A DNA stretch of 64,000 nucleotides from Fodinisporobacter ferrooxydans (GTDB lineage: Bacteria > Bacillota > Bacilli > Tumebacillales > MYW30-H2). The number at the start of each line of letters is the position of its first letter. The first letter of the stretch is position 1. Of the stretch, positions 62,652 to 64,000 are shown one piece after another. The notes under the pieces are model-generated. The model saw only the letters and a list, made by a program, of their open reading frames with translations. It ran no database searches and had not been told where the DNA came from. A program made the position numbers and the translations under genes. Location: assembly GCF_022818495.1 (NCBI RefSeq), contig NZ_CP089291.1, positions 3,985,501 through 4,049,500 of the forward strand, read 5' to 3'.

Positions 62652-63184
62652 TGGAATCCTCCTATTCGCAAGGTCTTCAGTTCATGACATTGCATATGCT
62701 CAAAACAAAAAATTCACAAATAAAGAGCAACGATCAAGTTGAATCGATAGCTCTTTATACACTGGGAATTGCTGAATTTCATCTATACTGAAAGATTAAT
62801 TATATCATAAATCATAATCAATAACCACATTTATGCCCATAACTAAACACATTTTAGTGCAGACACGTTTTCGGCTAAATACCTGTCCATTGTTTTTACC
62901 GATCTCATGTATGGCATATTCAAGATCGCATTGTGTCCGATCCCGTAAATATTGCTTGGCACCGTTTCTCGCTAAGTTTCATTTCTCTTGCTATAAGTCG
63001 TGCATACTTTGCTACATTTTCAGAATGACAAGCAGTCCCCCCCTTTTCCCCCCTTTAGATTACGACGAAACCGTTTGTAGGTAAATAGTGAATTATGTCG
63101 AATTTTGTTTTGGAAATATATTTATAAATTGTCCAAAAATATCAAAAATTATTACCGATAATTACTACTCAAACATGTCACAAA
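62652..63184. other. Long AT-rich region without a supported gene
   Basis: A hairpin (ATAAAGAGC ... GCTCTTTAT, about 62720-62757) lies upstream of the YdjO-like gene. An 83-codon plus-strand frame at 62833-63084 is Cys/Arg/Ser-rich, has no ribosome binding site and no family, so I do not call it. The region is probably eroded sequence between two former genes. Confidence 0.5.
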
Positions 63185-63270
63185 TTATTTTTCGTATAAT
63201 TCTAAAGGCAATCCGTCTGGGTCGCAAAAAAAGGTGAATTTCTTAAATGAAACCATTGAACATTTGCAAA
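63185..63270 (-). pseudogene. VOC/glyoxalase-family protein, C-terminal remnant
   Basis: The minus-strand frame ending at TAA 63185 reads about 28 residues: VSFKKFTFFCDPDGLPLELYEK. The FxDPDGxPLELYE pattern is the last metal-ligand strand of vicinal-oxygen-chelate proteins. Nothing upstream continues the fold, and a stop codon stands before it. It is a relic. Confidence 0.55.
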
Positions 63271-63413
63271 ATTCTTAATAATCATCCTCTAATTACTCTA
63301 AAATGGCTGACAACAGGAATACATAACTTTTTTGGTGTTTTTTTCGGATTGAAACACCGAAAAACAAGGAATAAACTGGCTACATCTGACTGACAAAATT
63401 GAGGTGAGTTGTT

Positions 63414-64000
63414 TTGCTCCTGAACTATGTAGGCATGTTGTTCTGTATCGTCGTTTGGGGTAGTAACTTTGTTGCAAGCAGTTGGCTTGTACAGCAATTT
63501 AGTCCACTTGCGCTGGCAGCGATTCGTTTATCGTTAACTTCGGTTTTTTTAGTAATCTCCGCATTGCTTATGCATAAATTTTCCGTTCTCTCAAAAAAAC
63601 ACCTTGTTTATTTGCTTCTTTCCGGATTTTTTGGAACGCTAATCAATCAGGTTTGTTTTTTTAAAGCCGTAACATATACATCTCCTACAGAATCGGCCTT
63701 GATTATGTCGTTAACACCTATTGCAACGTGTGCTTTTGCTTATTTTATTTTAAAAGAACAAATTACGCCACGCATGGTTATTGGCTCAATGATTGCCATA
63801 ATGGGCGTATATGTCCTGATTGCACGCGGCACGGGACTCATCCATCCGAGTCTTGGCGACGCCTATGCTTTTGGCGCCATGTTGAGTTTTTCATTCAATC
63901 AGGTAATTATCCGAAAACTCACACTATATCTTGATACATTTATTGTTACCGTTTATTGTACGATACTTGGAACAGGGATGTTTATTCCACTGGCCATGAT
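63414..64000 (+). CDS. EamA/DMT-family exporter, cut by window edge
   Basis: The frame starts at TTG 63414 behind GAGGTGAGTTGTT and runs 195 codons to the right edge. The first EamA repeat is complete. VGMLFCIVVWGSNFVAS, then FSPLALAAIRLSLTSVFLVIS, VTYTSPTESALIMSLTPIATC, and the Glu/Gly-rich loop ERITPRM-like (KEQITPRMVIGSMIAIMGVY) give five helices, and the second repeat begins (GDAYAFGAMLSFSFNQVII). DMT exporters of this class move amino acids or small metabolites out of the cell. The substrate is unknown. Confidence 0.88.
   Translation, partial: MLLNYVGMLFCIVVWGSNFVASSWLVQQFSPLALAAIRLSLTSVFLVISALLMHKFSVLSKKHLVYLLLSGFFGTLINQVCFFKAVTYTSPTESALIMSLTPIATCAFAYFILKEQITPRMVIGSMIAIMGVYVLIARGTGLIHPSLGDAYAFGAMLSFSFNQVIIRKLTLYLDTFIVTVYCTILGTGMFIPLAM

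Noticed and set aside
62480-62695. 71-codon minus-strand frame overlapping the YdjO-like gene
   Set aside because: A shadow of the YdjO-like gene in another frame. The zinc-ribbon frame has the ribosome binding site.
62833-63084. 83-codon plus-strand frame in the gap before the EamA gene
   Set aside because: Cys/Arg/Ser-rich composition, no ribosome binding site, no family match.

Overview
The window comes from an endospore-forming, low-to-moderate GC Gram-positive rod of the order Bacillales. The evidence is a Spo0E-like phosphatase, an alpha/beta-type small acid-soluble spore protein, strong GGAGG-type ribosome binding sites with frequent TTG/GTG starts, CsaA, a LytST two-component system, a YdjO-like cold-inducible protein, CcpA-type cre sites and a ydaO-type c-di-AMP riboswitch. 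Respiratory haem biosynthesis (CtaB) sits beside lactate dehydrogenase. The gene mix would fit an Alicyclobacillaceae-like lineage, but no rRNA or other decisive marker is present. I recognise no tRNA, rRNA or CRISPR array.

Layout. 0-6 kb: a partial fumarylacetoacetate hydrolase-family gene, a two-gene nucleotidyltransferase module, a YjhG/YagF-type sugar-acid dehydratase, cyclophilin and a 3-hydroxyisobutyrate dehydrogenase-like reductase. 6-12 kb: a LysM/3D wall protein behind a c-di-AMP riboswitch, an M20 dipeptidase, CtaB and a DUF47-PiT phosphate transport pair. 12-16.5 kb: a sulfite-oxidase-like molybdoprotein, a truncated acyl-CoA dehydrogenase divergent from an acyl-CoA synthetase, MnmA and a DUF423 protein. 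16.7-24.3 kb: a GGDEF-EAL protein, an NfeD/SPFH membrane pair, a CPA2 antiporter, Spo0E and a secreted gluzincin. 24.3-29.6 kb: a COG2509 flavoprotein, spore protein and SSS+DUF3311 carboxylate uptake. 29.8-33.2 kb: an ECF transporter made of EcfA1, an EcfA2-EcfT fusion and a divergent BioY. 33.4-44.4 kb: CsaA, NAD(P)HX repair, lactate dehydrogenase, a 29-residue membrane miniprotein, a PatB-like lyase, a membrane protein with a kinase-like dimerisation helix, a flavin oxidoreductase, an APC permease and a YhdH/AcuI-like reductase.

44.6-52.2 kb is a coherent acetate (short monocarboxylate) region. An ActP-like symporter, a LytS-type kinase, a LytTR regulator and a DUF485 protein form one operon. 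It lies beside SatP and acetyl-CoA synthetase, the latter behind a perfect cre site. The system would sense, import and activate the substrate when better carbon is exhausted. A fructose-type PTS EIIBC with its own cre-like site follows.

54-64 kb is a decaying, rearranged region. It has two CBO0543 membrane proteins, remnants of at least three genes (PLP decarboxylase, methyltransferase, VOC protein), an XRE-cupin regulator, an SDR, and a Fur-family regulator with a perfect 13-1-13 palindrome at its promoter. An IS110-family element separates that regulator from a gene fragment and a NicO/UreH-like metal transporter. The element's long 3' noncoding end carries a duplicated hairpin motif and is a candidate bridge RNA. 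The window ends in a YxjG-like methyltransferase, a YdjO-like gene and a partial EamA exporter.
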